Assembly (NCBI GenBank): GCA_963781065.1
Contig: CAWAET010000010.1
Span: forward strand, 15,071-79,070
DNA: 64,000 bases
Reading direction: 5' to 3'
DNA from: CALZJC01 sp963781065
GTDB lineage: Bacteria; Acidobacteriota; Thermoanaerobaculia; Multivoradales; JAHEKO01
The translations under genes and the position numbers were made by a program. The notes beneath the pieces were generated by a model that ran no database searches, was not told the origin of the DNA, and saw only the letters and a program-made list of their open reading frames with translations. Position 1 is the stretch's first letter; every line of letters starts with the position of its first letter. This document shows, one piece after another, positions 50,697 through 62,300 of this stretch.

Positions 50697-53600
50697 CTAC
50701 TCCGCCGAGCCTGGTCCGGCGAACACCACGTACCCCACCTGCTCGCTGGTGTGGCCGCGCTCGGCGTCGCCGATCGTGTCCTCGTCGATCGACAGGTAGA
50801 GGCTGGTTCCCGTCGCCAGGGTCGGGCCGTGAACCTGGGCCCAGCCGCCGTCGGCTCCGTCCATCGCCGCCATGGTGGCGATGCCGACGGTCGGAGCGCT
50901 GGCGAACGGGACCGAGAAGGAGTACGCGTAGGGCGGCGAATTGCTCGTCCCGCGGATCGAGTCCGCGCCCAGCGCCGCCTCGAACTCGACGCCGCCAAGG
51001 GTGCCGTGGCCGGTCTCGATGACGATGATGCCGATCGTCTCGTCAGCTCGCGTCGTCACGGTGTCCTGGCAAACGGTCTTGCCGGTGCGGAGGCTCGAGG
51101 ACGTCGGCGGGCTGGTGCGGCTCGAGCCCTGGTCCCAGAAGACCGACCAGTCGGCGTCGTTCTCGCTCATCACCTGGCCGAGGACGACCGGGCTGGTGTA
51201 GCCCTGGCCGTAGCCCTGGGCCTCGCCGATCCACGAGTTGTTCTCGTCGGTGACGGTCGAGTTGTAGAGCTGGGCCTCGACCGCGACCCCGTCCACCGTG
51301 TGGACCCCCTCCTCGACCACCAGGTAGCTCACGTTGTCGGCCGCGACCGCTCCGGCCCCGGCGTTCTGCAGGCGGAGGTCGAAGCTCGAGCTGGTGACGT
51401 TGCTGATCCGGGTGACCACCGGCACGGTGTTGTTGGCGTACTGCACCGTGGCGACCACCACCGGGCTGGTGTAGCTGTTGGCCAGGTTGACGGTGGTCGA
51501 GGTGGACCCCACGTTGACCGAGCCCCACTCCATGACGCTGATGCCCGAACAGGTGTCGGTGCCCTCGTCGCAGGTGCCGCCCACGCACGGGTCGGTGCCG
51601 GCGTCGCAGCTGTCGGTCGACTCGTTGCAGACTCGGCGCCGTTGCAGAACAGGCCGTCCTCACAAATCACCGGCGCGCCGGCGTCGCAGCTGTCGGTCGA
51701 CTCGTTGCACGACTCGGTGCCGTTGCAGTAGAGGCCGTCGTCGCAGGCCGGCGGCGTGCCGGCGTCGCAGCTGTCGGTCGACTCGTTGCAGCTCTCGGCG
51801 CCGTTGCAGAACTCGCCGTCGTCGCAGCTCGGAGCGCTTCCGGCCTGGCAGAAGCCGGCGTTGCAGGTCTCGGCGCCGTTGCAGAAAAGACCGTCGTCGC
51901 AGTCCGCGTCGATCGCGCACTCGGGCGACGACGGGTAGACCACCGGGCCGGCGAAGACGGCGTAGGCGACCTGCTCGGTCGTGTGGCCTCGCTCGGCGTC
52001 GGCGATGGTGTCCTCGTCGATCGACAGGTAGAGGCTGGTCGTGGTGGCAACCGCCGGGCCGTGGATCTGGGCCCAGCCGCCGTCGCCGCCATCCATCGCC
52101 GCCATGGTGGCGAGGCCGACCGTCGGCGCGCTGGCGAACGGCGTTGTGAAGGCGTAGGCGTACGGCGGCGCGTTGCTCACGCCGCGGATCGTGTCGGCCC
52201 CCAGCGCGGCCTCGAATTCGACGCCGCCGATCGTGCCGTGCCCGGCCTCGAAGACGACGATGCCGAGGGTCTCGTCGGCACGGGTCGTCAGGGTGTCCTG
52301 ACACACGGTCTTGCCGGTGGTGAGACTGGTAGCCGTGGGCGGGCTGGTGCGGCTCGTGCCCCGGTCCCAGAAGACCGACCAGGCGGGGTCGTTCTCGCTC
52401 ATCACCTGACCCAGCACCACCGGGTTGGTGTAGCCGCCGAGGTAGCTCTGGGCTTGGCCGACCCAGCTGTTGTTCTCGTCGGTGATCGTCGAGGTGACCT
52501 TCTGCGCCTCGACCTGGAAGCCGTCGATGTTCCACGACCCCTCCTCGACCACCAGGTAGCTGACGCTCTCCGCGGCCACCGCGCCGCCGGAGGGGTTCTG
52601 CAGCCGGAGGTCGAAGCCGGTGCCGGTGACGTTGCCGACCCGGGTGACCGTGGGCTGGGTGTTGTTGCGGTACTGCATGGTGGTGACGACCACCGGGCTG
52701 ATGTAGAAGTTGGTCAGGTTGACCGTCACCGGCGTGGCGCCGGCGGTCACCGTACCCGCCTCGAGCCGCGGCGTCGGGCCAACCGGCTCACAGATGTCGG
52801 CGGCCTCGTTGCAGCTCTGTCCGGGGCAGGGGTCGCCGCCCGCCTGGCAGTCGAGGATCGCGTCGCAGGTCTCGACGCCGTCGCAGAACTGGCCGTTGTC
52901 GCAGTTGGCGTTGTTGGCGACGTTCTGGCACGAGTCGGTGCCGACGTTGCAGCCGTCGTCGGTGCAGCCTACGCCGTCGTCGCAGCTGGGCGGCAGGCCC
53001 GGCACACAGCTGTCGCTGCCCTCGTCGCAGCTCTCGGCGCCGTCGCAGAAGACGCCGTCGTCACAGACCACCGGCGTGCCGGGGTCGCAGCTGTCGGTCG
53101 CCTCGTTGCAGATCTCGGCGCCGTCGCAGAAGAGCCCGTTGTCGCAGGTCGGGGGCGTGCCGGCGTCGCAGCTGTCGGTCGTCTCGTTGCAGATCTCGGT
53201 GCCGTCGCAGAAGAGACCGTTGTCGCAGGCCGGCGGCGTGCCGGCGTCGCAGCTGTCGGTCGTCTCGTTACAGGTCTCCGTACCGTCGCAGAAGAGACCG
53301 TTGTCGCAAACCGGCGGAGCGCCGACATCACAGCTGTCGGTCGTCTCGTTGCAGGTGTCGGTGCCGTTGCAGAACAGGCCGTCGTCGCAGACCACCGGGG
53401 CGCCCGGGTCGCAGCTGTCGGTCGACTCGTTGCAGCTCTCGGCGCCGTTGCAGAACGCGCCGTCGTCGCAGGCCGGCGGCGTGCCGGGGTCGCAGCTGTC
53501 GGTGGTCTCATTGCAGCTCTCGGCGCCGTTGCAGAACGCGCCGTCGTCGCAGGCCGGCACGGTGCCGGCGTCGCAGCTGTCGGTGGTCTCGTTGCAGCTC

Positions 53601-56600
53601 TCGTCGCCGTTGCAGAAGAGGCCGTCGTCGCAGGCCGGCGGAGTGCCGGCATCGCAGCTGTCGGTGGTCTCGTTGCAGCTCTCGGTGCCGTTGCAGAAGG
53701 CGCCGTCGTCGCAGACCGGCGGCGTGCCGGCCTCGCAGGTGCCGGCGTTGCAGATCTCGTCGCCGTTGCAGAAGTCGCCGTCGGCGCAGTCGGCGTCGAC
53801 CGTGCACTCGGTCGCCGGCTTGACCGCGAAGACCAGGTCATCACGGTCGTTGTAGGTGCCGGTCGAGCAGGCAGCGTTGGTGCTCTGGTAGCGGAACTGC
53901 GCTCGCACCGCCTGCAGGGCTCCGGTCGGCAGGGTGTACTGCGCCGTCATCGTCTGGACACCGCCGCCCGGCGGCACGATCGAGTCGATCAGGACCCAGG
54001 ACGGGCTGGTGGCGTCGGCGGCGTAGAAGAGATCGAGGGTGTCCGACGAGCCGGTGCTCCAGGCCCATACCGTCGCCTCCACCTCGACCGTCTCGCCCTC
54101 CTTGAAGTCGTAGGCGTCGAGCGTCCGCACCACGATGCGGTCGTTCGACTCGTCGCCGTGGTAGCTGCCCGCGGTGCCGTCGGCGCACGCATCCAGCGTG
54201 TTGGGCTGGTTGGGCTCCGCCGGGCTCAGGTTGTCGCGGCTTTCGACCAGGGTGGTCGAGTCGCACTCGCTGCCGGCGACGGCGCACTCCGGCGCTCCCA
54301 GGGTGCCGTTGTAGACCGCGTCCTGCGGCCCGTTCTGGCCGGCCGGGGTGACCTGGACGGAGATCCCGGCCGAGCGCGTCGTCGCGCCGTCGTCGCCGAC
54401 GACGTCGAAGTTGAACGTGCCGACCGCCTGGCCGCCGCTGACCGTCAGGGTCAGCGTGCTGTCGGCGGAGCCGTTCGCCGGCGGGCTGACCGAGCTCGGC
54501 ACGAAGGCGCAGCCGATGCCGGCCGGCTCACCCGCACAGGAGAGACCGACGTTGCCGGTGTAGCCGAAGCTCGAGATCACCGTGCAGGTCGCGGTGTCGT
54601 CGGTCCCCTGCTCGATCGCCTGGCTCGACGGGACACAGCTGACGTTGAAGTCCGGCGCGCCGACCGGCGAGTCGGTGGCGCAGGACGAGGCGGGGCCGAA
54701 ACAGGAGTCGTTCGGGCCCATCGGGATGACGACGTAGGAGTAGTCGCGCCCGTTCTGCAGCCCCGAGTCGTTGAGCGTGGTGCCGGTGGTCGCGGCGATC
54801 TTGACCTTGCCGAAGTCGCACTGGAAGACGCCCTCGGTGCGGAAGACCTGGTACTCGCTGGCGCCGGCGACGGCGCTCCAGCTGAGATCGATCTGCTGAT
54901 TGCCCGGTGTGAGGATGACGGCCGGCGCGGTCGACGGAGTGCCGGCGCAGCCCGAGTCCTGCACCGTCAGGTCGTTGCAGGCGATCTCCTGGTCGTTGAA
55001 GGCGTCGTAGATCGCCGTCATGTGCGGCGTGCCGTCGCTCAGGTTGCCGTTGTCGTCGTCGACCGCCAGATACTGCTTGTAGCCGCTCGAGGCGCCGCAG
55101 CCGCCGAACGGCGGGCCGCCCGAGAACCAGGTGCCGACGTTGCCGGCGCCGATGAAGGTCAGCCGGTTGACGATCTCGTGGGCGGTGTTGTTGTCGTAGT
55201 TGTAGGGCGCCTGCTGCAGCTTGCGCTTCCACAGCGACCAGGCGGCCTCGGCGTAGACCGCGCCGACGCAGTGGACGACGCCACCGCAGTTGGCGTTCGA
55301 CCAGGTGTAGTCGTGCGGCTGGCCGGAGGCGCGCTTGAGGTAGTCGATGTCGCGCACGCCGGTGCAGGTCAGGCAGGGGTCGCCGAAGCCGGAGCAAACG
55401 GTCGACCGGAAGTTGCGCCCGATGCACGAGGTATTCAGCCGCAGCGCCGTGTAGATGTCGGCGATGCCCTCGCCCGAGGGGCTGGCGATCGTCGGGACGG
55501 CGTCGTTGTCGTCCATCCCATGGCCCCACTCGTGGTCGAAGACGCCGGCGATCTCGCCGGTGTTGAAGCAGCCGCCGCCGGAGCGGTAGAAGTTGACCGT
55601 CGAGCCGTTCCAGAAGGCGTTGCAGGTGTTGTTGATGTTCATGTTCGAGGTCATCTGGCTCTGCAGCCAGGCGTTGGCCGGCAGCCAGCCCCGGGCCATC
55701 TCGACGATCTTGTTGAGCTCGTGGAAGCCGGTGCGCGAAGCGTGGGTGTTGCCGGCGCCGCCGAAGCCCGGCGTCGTGCAATCGGTGCCGCCCGAGGTGC
55801 CGAAGTCGATCCCGTTCGCCTGGGTCAGCGCGATCGGGCCGCAGTTGTCGTTCATGCGGATGTAGGCGCCGTCCAGGTTCGACGTCATGTTGCCGGCGGC
55901 GACCAGGTTGCCGCCGGTGTCGGTCGTGACGTCGCCGCCGGTCGTCGAGACGACGTCGAACGGCATCGGCCAGCCGGCCTGCTCCACCCCGTCCGGCACG
56001 ATGCCGTCGTTGGTGACCGGCAGGACGCCGCCCTTGATCTCGGCGTAGCGATTGGTGTCCTCGAACGAGATCAGCTCGCCCGACCGGGCGTCGACCAGCG
56101 CCTCGTACCGGCCGGCGTCGCCGGCGAACGAGAGACGCACCGCCCAGGCCAGCCGATAGGTGTACCCGCTGCCGAAATCGACCTCGCCGGGCCGCGCGCC
56201 ACCCTTGGCCAGGGGCACCAGGATCAGCTCGTTCTTGTCCCAGGACCCGTTCACCGCGTGCGGCAGGGCGAAGTCGGCGGCCGCCTGGATTGCGACCTCC
56301 TCGCCGATCGCGGCGGATTTCGAAACGGCGACGTCGCCCCAACGCTCGGCGCCCAAGAGCACCAGGTTGCCGCTGTTGACCACCGCGGTGAGATAGCTGC
56401 CGCGCACCGGCACGCCGTCGACCTCTCGCGGCTGGTAGATCTGCGCGATCCGGCCGCCCTCGTGCACCACCACGTTGGTGAAGGCGGGAATCTCGGCCAG
56501 ATCGATCCGCAGGGCGGCGGCGTTTTCCGCCAGATAGGCGCGGAAGGCCTGCCGCACCGTGTCACGCAGCGCCGCCTGATCGGCGGGAGGGGCGAAGCCC

Positions 56601-56956
56601 AGGCTCTCCCAACTCAGCTCGTTGCCGACACCGGCGCCGGGCACCAGGGGCGCGGCCGGCGTCAGCGAGGCCCAGCGGCCGCCGCGCGCGTCGAGCCGGC
56701 CGCCGGTCAGCGGCACCTGCAGCGCGGCGAGGTCCGCCAGCGCCAGATCCCGCGCGTCCGGCGGCAGCCCGGCCGGGGACAGGTAGAGGGCGTCGATCTC
56801 GAGCTCGGCCGCCCGGAACTCCCGATCGCCCAGTGCCGCGCCCTGCTTGGGCTCGATGCCCCAGGCCGGCGCGCCGCCGAAGGCGAGCATGACCACGGCG
56901 GCCAGGATCGACCCGGCGACGGAACGCTTGCTGACGAGCTCTTCGAATCGCATCAT
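50697..56956 (-). CDS. Giant secreted HEWGH metallopeptidase A with Cys-rich and duplicated beta domains (one frameshift)
   Basis: The protein has about 2,085 residues, starting at ATG 56956 or 56953 after GGGGAGAG. The signal peptide is AGSILAAVVMLAFGGAPAWG. The prodomain (RIAQIYQPREVDGVPVRGSY) and zinc site (AGVFDHEWGHGMDDNDAV, SPSGEGIADIYTALRL) match peptidase B. Then follow fn3 (ILTPGNQQIDLSWSAVAGAS), an Ig-like domain (NVGLSCAGEPAGIGCAFVPS), the DTLDLFYAADATSPSW beta domain, and about 15 Cys-rich CDDGxFCNGxExCN units. Two about 200-aa copies of a domain with SYLVVEEG, VVLGQVMSENDxxWSVFWD and GGVEFEAALGAD follow. One base is missing near 51629, between the Cys-rich units. Confidence 0.82.
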
Positions 56957-57070
56957 CTCTCTCCCCTTGCAGTCCTCGCGGCTATAGGAGCGCTCGGCCG
57001 ATTCCGCAATCGGTCCCGAGGCTGCGAAGACTGCCCACTCTGATCAAAACCTGGCTTCCGGACGAGTCGG

Positions 57071-57099
57071 AAGATACCGGTTTCGGGCCCCAGCCGCAA
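57071..57099 (-). promoter_or_regulatory. Promoter of peptidase A
   Basis: Minus strand: TTGCGG (57099-57094), 17 bp, TATCTT (57076-57071). Below it are the hairpins CTTCCG/CGGAAG (about 57055-57073) and CCGATT-GCGG-AATCGG (about 56998-57013), matching the leader of peptidase B. Confidence 0.55.
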
Positions 57100-57136
57100 G
57101 GAGATAGCCGGCTATCGATGCGCCGGCGCCGCCCCT

Positions 57137-57255
57137 CGCCACGTGCCGGGTAGCGCCACGTGCCTGGCCACCGCACGGTTGCGCATCACGGTTCCGCCAA
57201 GTGCCGGTTCCGCCAAGTGCCTGGCACCGCACGGTTCCGCACCGCACGGTTCCGC
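57137..57255. repeat. Short interspersed direct repeats upstream of the arginase-family gene
   Basis: Four copies of CGCCAMGTGCCKGG-like sequence alternate with three copies of CACCGCACGGTTSCGC. They lie between the peptidase A promoter and the divergent arginase-family gene. There is no regular spacer length, so this is not a CRISPR array. The remainder of 56957-57322 is promoter and leader sequence. Confidence 0.6.
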
Positions 57256-57322
57256 CGCCTTGCCCTCGGGCAGCCGGACAGCCGGATAGACTGCGCACAG
57301 ACACGCCCGCGACCTGCCCGAA

Positions 57323-58305
57323 ATGACCGACCACTACCGCCGCCGCTCCCCGGTCACCGGCGAGCCGATCGACCCGCTCGACGAGGTCCGCTACTACGGC
57401 GTGCCCACCCTGCTGCGGGCGCCGCTGGCCGACACCCTCGAGGGCCTCGACGTCGCCCTGGTCGGCGTGCCCTTCGACGCCGGCGCCACCAACCGCCCCG
57501 GCGCCCGCCACGGCCCGCGCGAGATCCGCAACCAGTCCCAGCTCACCCGCCGCATCCACCCCACCTTCCGGATCGACCCGTTCGCGCTCTGCAAAGTGGC
57601 CGATGTCGGCGACGTCCGCTTCACCGACGTCTTCTCCATCGAGGCCGCCCACGCCGCCATCGAGGCCTTCTTCACCCGCATCCACCAGGCCGGCGCCCGC
57701 GCCCCTCACCGCCGGCGGCGACCACTCCATCACCTACCCCATCCTCCGCGCCCTCGCCGCCGACCGCCCCGTCGGCCTCATCCAGTTCGACGCCCACCCC
57801 GACACCTGGGGCGAGTGGATGGGCTCCGCCGCCCACCACGGCACCCCCTTCCGCCACGCCGTCGAAGACGGCCTGATCGACCCCAAGCGCTCTGTCCAGG
57901 TCGGCATCCGCGGCCCCCAGAACGACACCGAGGGCTGGGACTACGCCGAAGAGGCGGGGATGCGGGTGATCTCCATGGACGAGGCGGCGCGGATCGGCAT
58001 CGACGAGGTGATCGCCGAGACCCGCCGGGTGGTGGGCGACGGGCCGGTGTACCTGTCCTTCGACATCGACGGGCTGGACCCGGCCTTCGCGCCGGGGACC
58101 GGGACGCCGGAGATCGGGGGGTTCACGACCTTGGAGGCGCAGCGGTTCCTGCGCGGGCTGCAGGGGCGTGCGGCTGGTGGGGGCGGATGTGGTGGAGGTG
58201 GCGCCGCCGTTGGATCCGAGTGGGGGGACGGCGATGGTTGGGGCGGGGGTGATGTATGAGGTGTTGTGTTTGATGGTGGACGGAGTTGTACGCCAATCTG
58301 ACTGA
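57323..58305 (+). CDS. Arginase/agmatinase-family ureohydrolase (two frameshifts)
   Basis: A Mn-dependent hydrolase of about 325 aa acting on agmatine, arginine, formiminoglutamate or a related guanidino compound. The metal-site blocks are all present: LTAGGDHSITYPILRALA (GGDHS), GLIQFDAHPDTWGEWM (DAHxD) and SFDIDGLDPAFAPGTGTPEI (DxDxxDP). The N-terminus DVALVGVPFDAGATNRPGAR with GPREIR is typical of agmatinases. Extra bases lie near 57705 and 58168. The corrected C-terminus reads VGADVVEVAPPLDPS and YEVLCLMVDG, ending at TGA 58303-58305. No polyamine gene is nearby to fix the substrate. Confidence 0.86.
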
Positions 58306-58329
58306 CCTGCACAAGTCGATCACGACCCA

Positions 58330-59307
58330 TCATGGGTCCCCGAACTCCGCCAGTGGGCACATCGGCCGGTTCCCGAGGCTGGTCATGGCGTTCCCCTGAC
58401 GCTCCGCCTTGGTACATCCGTCAACGATGTCCTTCAAGATCGGGTCGGGCGAGCCTTGGGCGCAGGCGTAAACGTACTCTTGGAACCGTCCCTCGATGCC
58501 GCGGGCTTGCGGAACACGCCGCCGCTTTCGGCGAGTGGGAGGACGCTTCGAGAACTCGTAGAAATAGTCGAAATGCAGTCCGGTCAGTGACCGCTGTTTC
58601 CATCCGGGCGGCTGATTCGACAGCACAAGGGTAATCGGCTTGCCATCCTCAGGGTAGAGGTCTACCTTGCGGGCGGAGGAGTTGCTCTTGGTCCCGGTAA
58701 GCGTCAGATGGTCGTCTCGAACTTTGAACTGCACAAGAGCCACATCCGCGACCGGGTGAAACCTCCGCGGGCTGCCGCCTCGCTCGAAACGGACCAAGCC
58801 CACTCCCTGGGGGAGGCGCACCAGATGACAGGCCTCGGCGAAGACTCCTTCCAGGCGCCAGTGGGCGACGATTCCGTTGCTCATGGGCTGGCTCAGAAGC
58901 ATCTCATCGAAGCGCCCGCTGTCGGCCCGATCCACCAGCTGGCTCATCTGCGCGATCCGTCGGGGTTCTGGCCGTTCCCCCAGGGGAGAGAAGGACCCTG
59001 AGAGAGTCAGCTCCTCACCGTTCAGCAGCCACATGTCTCCTGTCTCTTTCCATGTCTCTTCAAACTCACCCCGTGTCTCGTCGCCATCACCGCAGCGAAC
59101 GAATGTGCGAGTCAAACTCGAATCGCACGCCGCGCCGCCGACCTCATCCTCGCACCGGGCATCCCACCACAGCTCCGGGATGTGCGGCTCAACGCAGACT
59201 TCGTCGATCGTGTCGGATCTGGGCAGGTCTCGCACCACGATGGTGGTTGCCTCGTCCGTGCTCCAGATGGCGATGAGGCCGATGAGGTAGATCTTCACGG
59301 TCGTCAT
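58330..59307 (-). CDS. CHAT-associated companion protein 1 (unknown family)
   Basis: An intact 325-aa protein. Its ATG (59307) overlaps the stop of the CHAT-TPR gene as ATGA, so the two are translationally coupled. It begins MTTVKIYLIGLIAIWSTDEA with a short hydrophobic stretch too weak to call a signal peptide. It shares collinear motifs with the protein at 62619-63653: VxxRD, ExCxxPHxPxLxWDAxC, MWLLNGEELTLS, GIVAHWRLEGVFAEACHLVR, ITLVLSNQ, FYEFS and LGNRPMCP. No known domain is recognised. Because CHAT proteases often act on a dedicated partner, it may be substrate, inhibitor or sensor; that is inference only. Confidence 0.7.
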   Translation of the reverse strand: MTTVKIYLIGLIAIWSTDEATTIVVRDLPRSDTIDEVCVEPHIPELWWDARCEDEVGGAACDSSLTRTFVRCGDGDETRGEFEETWKETGDMWLLNGEELTLSGSFSPLGERPEPRRIAQMSQLVDRADSGRFDEMLLSQPMSNGIVAHWRLEGVFAEACHLVRLPQGVGLVRFERGGSPRRFHPVADVALVQFKVRDDHLTLTGTKSNSSARKVDLYPEDGKPITLVLSNQPPGWKQRSLTGLHFDYFYEFSKRPPTRRKRRRVPQARGIEGRFQEYVYACAQGSPDPILKDIVDGCTKAERQGNAMTSLGNRPMCPLAEFGDP

Positions 59308-62300
59308 GGTGCCGTCCTTTCCGTTTCGGTGTGCGCCCGGGCGGAGTAGACCTCGAAAGCGGCCCAGGTCGCAAACGGCACGCCGTCGCGCAGCGCGCGG
59401 CTCTTGGCCCGGCCGAGTGCCCGAGCCGGATCGCCGGTCGTCTCGAGCTCGCGATAGAAGTCGATGACAAAGTTGGCCGTCGACTCATCGTTGACATCCC
59501 AGAGCGACGCCACCACGCTGCCGGCGCCTGCAGCGATGAAGGCCCGGGCCAGACCCTGCATGCCTTCGGATGCTCCTATTGGGCCTCTTGCCGTACCGCA
59601 CGCCGAGAGCACGACGAGGTCTAAACCCGAAGCGTCCGTCTCGGCGATCTCGGCGATCGTGAAAAGGGGGCCGTCACCCAAGATCAGGCCGTTGTCCTGC
59701 GGATCGAGCGCCGTGGTCCGCGCATGACCGGCGAAATGGAGGCCCGAGTAGTCGCCGAGCCCGTGGAGCGCTACGCGGGCCTCCTCGGGGGCGCCGAACA
59801 CAAGCCGGGCGCCGCCGCAGTGCTCGGCGACACGCCGTGCTTCGCTCTCTGCGGCGACCAGCCTGGCCCACCCGCGGGGTGCCTCCCCGGCGATTACCAG
59901 GGTTGACACGGCGGAAGGTCCCCGCCGGCTACCGAGGCTAGAGGCTAGGACCGCAAGGCTCGGCGCCAGCTGGACCTCCCGGTCCTCGAACAGATAGCGA
60001 CCGCTCCGCGGCTCTCGGAGCGCCGAGAAGGGCAGCTGATGGAGCGGGCCGTCGAGGACTACGAAGAGGCGCTCTGCGCCGCGCAGCTGTTCCTCCAAAG
60101 GACCTAGTAGGAGACGGTGAAGCCGCGTCAGATGCGCTGCCGCCAGGGTGGAGCCCGCCCCGGCGGAGAGTCCTTCCCGGAGCCGTCGGATCTCGTCCTC
60201 GACCCACCCGCGCGCCGTCGCTACGCGTCCTCCCCACAGCCCACTGTCGGTGAGGACCCATGCGTAGACCGCATCGCTGCCGAGAAAGTAGCTGACGATG
60301 GCATCCCCACTCGATAGAGAGGAGCCCACCCGATCCAGCAACTCCCGGCCGTCCGGCCAGGTATCTTCTGCCAACCGGTCTAGGACCAATCGTGACCTGC
60401 CCTGATCGGCAACCAGGAGCGCATTCGCCCACTCCCCCTGCTCGGCCAAGAGTGCGATCTGCGCCCCGAACAGCTCACGGGCCTCGTCGAAGAAGGACCC
60501 TCGGGACGCGGCGTCCGATACCTCCCCTCGCTGAGTCTCGAGTGCGGCGATCGCCTCGGCCAGGTCTCGCGCGGCCCCATCATGGTCTCCTCGACTGCGT
60601 CGGCAGCGCGCCCGGAGCCTGAGGGCAGGCGGCAGGTAGAGCCGGTAGAAGGAGTCGCGATAGGACGCGACGGCATCGTCCAGATCTCGACAGGCCCGAT
60701 CAGGCTCGGTCGCAAGCAGGATCTCGCCGGCCGCCAGCCGGAGATCGGCCTCGACCGTGTTCCGCACGGACGGGTCGCCAAGAGCGGCAGCCGAACGCCC
60801 CGCCCGCTCCAGATCGAGGCGCGCTCCATCGCCATCACCTACCGCATCTCGGGCCCTGGCTCGTTCTTTCAGCGCCGGCGCGAGGGCCACTGGGTTGTCG
60901 AGAGCTCGCCCAGACTCGACCAGGGCTTGCGCGATCACGAGTTCAGCCCGGTGCCAGCCCTCCTCACGAGCCAGGATTGTCAAGCTGAACAAGGCGTTGT
61001 ACCTGGCGTGGATCGAGCCCGCCTCGTTTGCCGCCAAGAGGGCGCGGTGCGCGCCCGACCACGCCCGAGGCCGTTGTCCCAAGATCCTCTGTTCGTGGGC
61101 GACGAGCTCCTCCACCCGGGCCAACGCCGCCGGGTCTCCACCCGCCACCAAGTCCCCTCGCGCATCCTCAGCGGCCGCCAGCGCGGCGGAGTGGTTACCC
61201 ATGACTCCGTGCGTCAGAGCCGTCTGGTAGTGGATACGGCCGCGCACCAGCGGGTATGGTCTTCCTTCGATCTCCACGAGGGCCGCCTCGAGCTGATCCA
61301 GCGCGCCGCGGTAACCAGAGGCGGAACCGATCTGGTAGTCGGCGATGGCACGCCCGTATCGAGCCCAAGCTTGCAGGGCCGGCATCCCCTGCAGAGATCG
61401 GTCGGCACTTTCGAGTGCCTTGCGGGCTCCGTCGAGGTCAAAGGCCCGCAAAAGATCCAGGCCCTGGAGGTAGAGCAGGGCGCCTTCTGCAATCAGCCGT
61501 TCCTCGACGGCCCCGGACGACAAGCCTGCGTAGATCTCGACCAGCGAGCGATCTTCGGAGTCGTCCTGCAGGCGCTCCTGGATCCGGTCCAGTCGCTCAA
61601 GCGCGCGGAGCTTGCGCCCCGAATCTCCGGCGACCACCGCCGCAGCCCATTCCGAAAGTTCTTCGGTAAGCGCCCGCTGGAATCGGTCTGCCGGCGTAGT
61701 ACGCGGAACATCTCGAGATGCTACGAGGTGGCGCGCCCGGGCGGCAGCCTCTGCCGCCCAGGGGGTCGGCTCACCGCCATGGGCGACCTCACTCCAAGCA
61801 GCGATCGCCTGCTCGGTAAGCCCGAGTAGCTCCAGCGCCAACGCGCGGTTGAAAGCGAGCGCGGGCTCGGCGGCTTCCCGCCTCGGACCGGCAGCTTCGA
61901 GCGCCGCGGCAAAGGACCTCGGGGTAGTCCCAACAAGGCCGGCGACGAGATGGGCGGCTACCCGGTCGGCAGCGGCAGCCCGATTCGTGGGTTCAGCGAG
62001 AGAGGCCTCGTCCAGCAAGGCAGCGGACCGCGCGGAATTCTCTACCGGCGCAAGCAGCAACTCCAGCACAGCCTGGGTATGGAGGTCATGCAGATCATCG
62101 CCCATTCCGCCGCGCAGGCCCGAGCCAGCCCGGGCCAGCGTCCGGAACTCCGTGGTTCCCGGCCGGGGCAGGGCCGCACAGCGTAGTTCGACGTCCTCCT
62201 GGGCAGGACAAGGCTGCCACGTGTCGAAGCCAGAGAGTCTAGGCAAGAAGGGCCGCCGGCCGTCGAATGCGTTTACAAGGAACCCGCGAGTCGGAGCAGA

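Noticed and set aside
51983..57043. A plus-strand open frame of 1,686 codons opposite peptidase A
   Set aside because: It is antisense to a protein with signal peptide, zinc motif and conserved domains. Its own translation is repetitive Val/Ala/Arg-rich sequence produced by the Cys-rich repeats and high GC.
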